A DNA stretch of 64,000 nt from Metamycoplasma auris (GTDB lineage Bacteria; Bacillota_I; Bacilli_A; Mycoplasmatales; Metamycoplasmataceae), in the NCBI RefSeq assembly GCF_003253435.1, contig NZ_QKUB01000001.1, forward strand, positions 106,749-170,748. Reading direction: 5' to 3'. Shown here piece after piece: positions 59,282 through 64,000 of this stretch (the stretch's first letter is position 1; every line of letters begins with the position of its first letter). Under the pieces are notes generated by a model. That model made no database searches. It saw only the letters and a list, made by a program, of their open reading frames with translations, and was not told the DNA's origin. Position numbers and translations under genes: made by a program.

Positions 59282-59646
59282 TGGCAAATCCAAAACAAGT
59301 ATTTCGTAGAAATACAGAATGATGAAACCATGTTGAGAGATCTTTAGTAACTGATTTAATTGTTCATGGACAAATCAAAACCACATTAGAAAGAGCAAAA
59401 AGAATTCGCTCAAGTGCTGAAAAAATGATCACTTTAGGTAAGAAAAATACCCTTTCAACACGTAGACAAGCTGCAAGATTTTTAAGACTTATCCCATCTA
59501 AGATAGAAAATAAAGATTCATTACAATATTTATTTGATGTTGTGGCACCAAAATATGCACAACGTAATGGTGGATATACAAGAATAATTAAAATAAGCAA
59601 CCGAGCTGGTGACAATGCAAAAATGGCTATTATTAAACTAGTTTAA
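59281..59646 (+). CDS. rplQ: Ribosomal protein L17
   Basis: A 121-residue large-subunit protein near the tunnel exit. [19 protein letters not shown] and [18 protein letters not shown] are typical. Two TGA near the start give Trp-Trp. End of the alpha operon, 61 bases before rpmF. Confidence 0.97.
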
Positions 59647-59707
59647 TTTAAGAAATTTAATTAGGAAGATAAAAATATCTAAAAAAAATAAATAAGGAGA
59701 TTTTAAA

Positions 59708-59905
59708 ATGGCTGTAGTTCCAAAAAGAAAAACTTCGAAACAAAGAAAACATTTAAGAAGAAGTCATCATGCTTTAAGTGTCGCAACACTAGTTGAATGT
59801 AAACACTGTAAACAATTAATTATTCCTCACCAAGCATGTAAATATTGTGGATTTTATAAAGATATAAAAGTTCTTAAAAATGCAATTAATGATAAAATCA
59901 AATAA
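59708..59905 (+). CDS. rpmF: Ribosomal protein L32, zinc type
   Basis: A 65-residue protein: MAVVPKRKTSKQRKHLRRSH and a zinc ribbon CKHC ... CKYC. SD AAGGAG. Its position directly after rplQ is not the usual one. A clear terminator follows. Confidence 0.97.
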   Translation: MAVVPKRKTSKQRKHLRRSHHALSVATLVECKHCKQLIIPHQACKYCGFYKDIKVLKNAINDKIK

Positions 59906-59917
59906 TTTAGCTTAATT

Positions 59918-59942
59918 AAACAGGTAAATCCTGTTTTTTTTT
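59918..59942 (+). terminator. Terminator at the end of the ribosomal supercluster
   Basis: AAACAGG (59918-59924) pairs with CCTGTTT (59930-59936), followed by a long T run. Confidence 0.88.
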
Positions 59943-60229
59943 ATTTTTTAGCTTAAGAAAATCATTGAAAATGACATTAAGCAAAATAAATAAATTAGCA
60001 AAACAAAAAAATAATTATTTATTCTAATTATTTAATTAGTAATTTCTATATAATTAAGCAGTACTATTTATTTAAAAAATCTTTGTTTTTAAAATAGTCA
60101 AACATAAGTTAATTAATATTTATAAAAATAATAAATATTTTTAATATTTTTTTATCTTTGTTATATACTTATAAAGATGCCTTTTTGAAGCACTTAAAAA
60201 TGCTTTAAAAATACATTCAAATTTAGATA

Positions 60230-60244
60230 GTTCTTTGAAAACTG
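60230..60244 (+). promoter_or_regulatory. boxA-like antitermination site in the rRNA leader
   Basis: GTTCTTTGAAAACTG, repeated exactly at 61910-61924 before 23S. This placement in leader and spacer is typical of the NusB/NusE boxA of rRNA operons. Confidence 0.7.
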
Positions 60245-60261
60245 GATACAAATACCATAAC
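60238..60261 (+). repeat. Left arm of the 16S processing stem
   Basis: AAAACTGGATACAAATA (60238-60254), then CCATAAC (60255-60261), are complementary to TATTTGTATCCAGTTTT (61871-61887) and GTTATGG (61858-61864) downstream of 16S. Together they form the long stem usually cut by RNase III. Confidence 0.85.
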
Positions 60262-60318
60262 GTCAATTTATTTTTACAAATAAATAATTTCAAAACAAAA
60301 TAATAAATAACCAAATCA

Positions 60319-61839
<1,521 letters not shown>

Positions 61840-61857
61840 CATACGGAGTACATCTTT

Positions 61858-61887
61858 GTTATGGAAACATTATTTGTATCCAGTTTT
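61858..61887 (+). repeat. Right arm of the 16S processing stem
   Basis: Pairs with 60238-60261 as described there, bringing together both ends of the 16S precursor. Confidence 0.85.
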
Positions 61888-61909
61888 GAGAGAATCTATC
61901 TCTCTTTTT
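61888..61909 (+). terminator. Terminator-like hairpin in the 16S-23S spacer
   Basis: GAGAGA (61888-61893) pairs with TCTCTC (61899-61904), followed by TTTTT and then directly by the second boxA. Transcription must pass it to make 23S, so it may be read through by the antitermination complex. Confidence 0.5.
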
Positions 61910-61924
61910 GTTCTTTGAAAACTG
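61910..61924 (+). promoter_or_regulatory. boxA-like site in the 16S-23S spacer
   Basis: An exact copy of the 15-base leader boxA at 60230. The rest of the spacer (61925-62024) holds no tRNA gene. Confidence 0.7.
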
Positions 61925-62024
61925 AATATCGACATTGAAAAATTAAATTATTAATATTTCAAAGTTTAGATCAACCTATAGAATATATCATACAAAAAAG
62001 ACAAACAATAGGTCTTATACTACT

Positions 62025-64000
<1,976 letters not shown>

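Larger units (their letters stand above)
59943..60318 (+). promoter_or_regulatory. rRNA operon promoter and leader
   Basis: No gene is seen in this 376-base AT-rich stretch. A -10-like TATACT lies at 60164-60169 with another, TATAAA, at 60170-60175. Which is used is unclear. The leader then carries a weak hairpin (AAGCA 60188 / TGCTT 60201), a boxA (60230-60244) and the left arm of the 16S processing stem. Confidence 0.5.

Noticed and set aside
61925..62024. tRNA gene in the 16S-23S spacer
   Set aside because: No cloverleaf or T-loop motif (GTTCGA) is present. Spacers without tRNA are normal in mycoplasmas.

Overview
The window is a piece of a mollicute chromosome that uses genetic code 4. 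It is very AT-rich, and nearly every long gene contains in-frame TGA codons that must be read as Trp (for example in fusA, rpoB, rpoC, leuS and ileS). The 16S rRNA looks close to Mycoplasma hominis-group (Metamycoplasma) sequences as I remember them. The tandem MIB-MIP genes, the DUF31 proteases and the phosphoketolase fit a host-associated member of that group. I cannot name the species. All CDS coordinates below are given with TGA read through as Trp.

Layout. 1-974: the end of an unknown gene and a lipoprotein gene broken (or switched off) at an A8 tract. 1168-4202: rpsL-rpsG-fusA. 4464-14241: an accessory island with two complete tandem MIB-MIP pairs (immunoglobulin capture protein plus immunoglobulin protease); the first pair has a 15-T tract exactly where its -35 box should be. 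14468-15368: rplJ-rplL behind an L10-type leader. 15510-23569: rpoB-rpoC. 23745-24307: rplU-rpmA. 24531-27934: a small operon with a 153-aa unknown protein and F1-ATPase alpha-like and beta-like proteins, with no gamma, epsilon or membrane genes beside them. 28104-30485: phosphoketolase. 30549-30758: rpmE. 30844-34460 (minus): a small peptide with a double-glycine-type leader, lspA and ileS. 34746-37606: leuS and a membrane protein, the latter almost certainly leaderless. 37705-40317 (minus): an orphan DUF31/MIP-like lipoprotein protease and tRNA-Gln and tRNA-Tyr. 40624-44144: two surface nucleotidase/phosphatase lipoproteins. 44420-59905: the S10-spc-alpha ribosomal supercluster including secY, adk, map, infA, rpoA, rplQ and rpmF (no rpmD). 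60230-64000: the start of an rRNA operon with 16S complete and 23S running off the end.

How it fits together. Most of the window is the translation and transcription core. Between these blocks sit surface genes for life on a host: lipoproteins that capture and cut antibodies, a third protease of the same family, and two lipoprotein phosphohydrolases suited to scavenging host nucleotides. LspA, which matures lipoproteins, is encoded here too. Phosphoketolase would yield acetyl phosphate for ATP formation.

The most interesting candidates are the double-glycine-leader peptide at 30844-31083, the alpha/beta-only F1-like ATPase operon at 24531-27934, the poly-T promoter switch in front of the first MIB, the A8 frameshift in the lipoprotein at 398, and the leaderless genes at 34746 and 37220. 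All are read by eye from sequence; no database search was possible.
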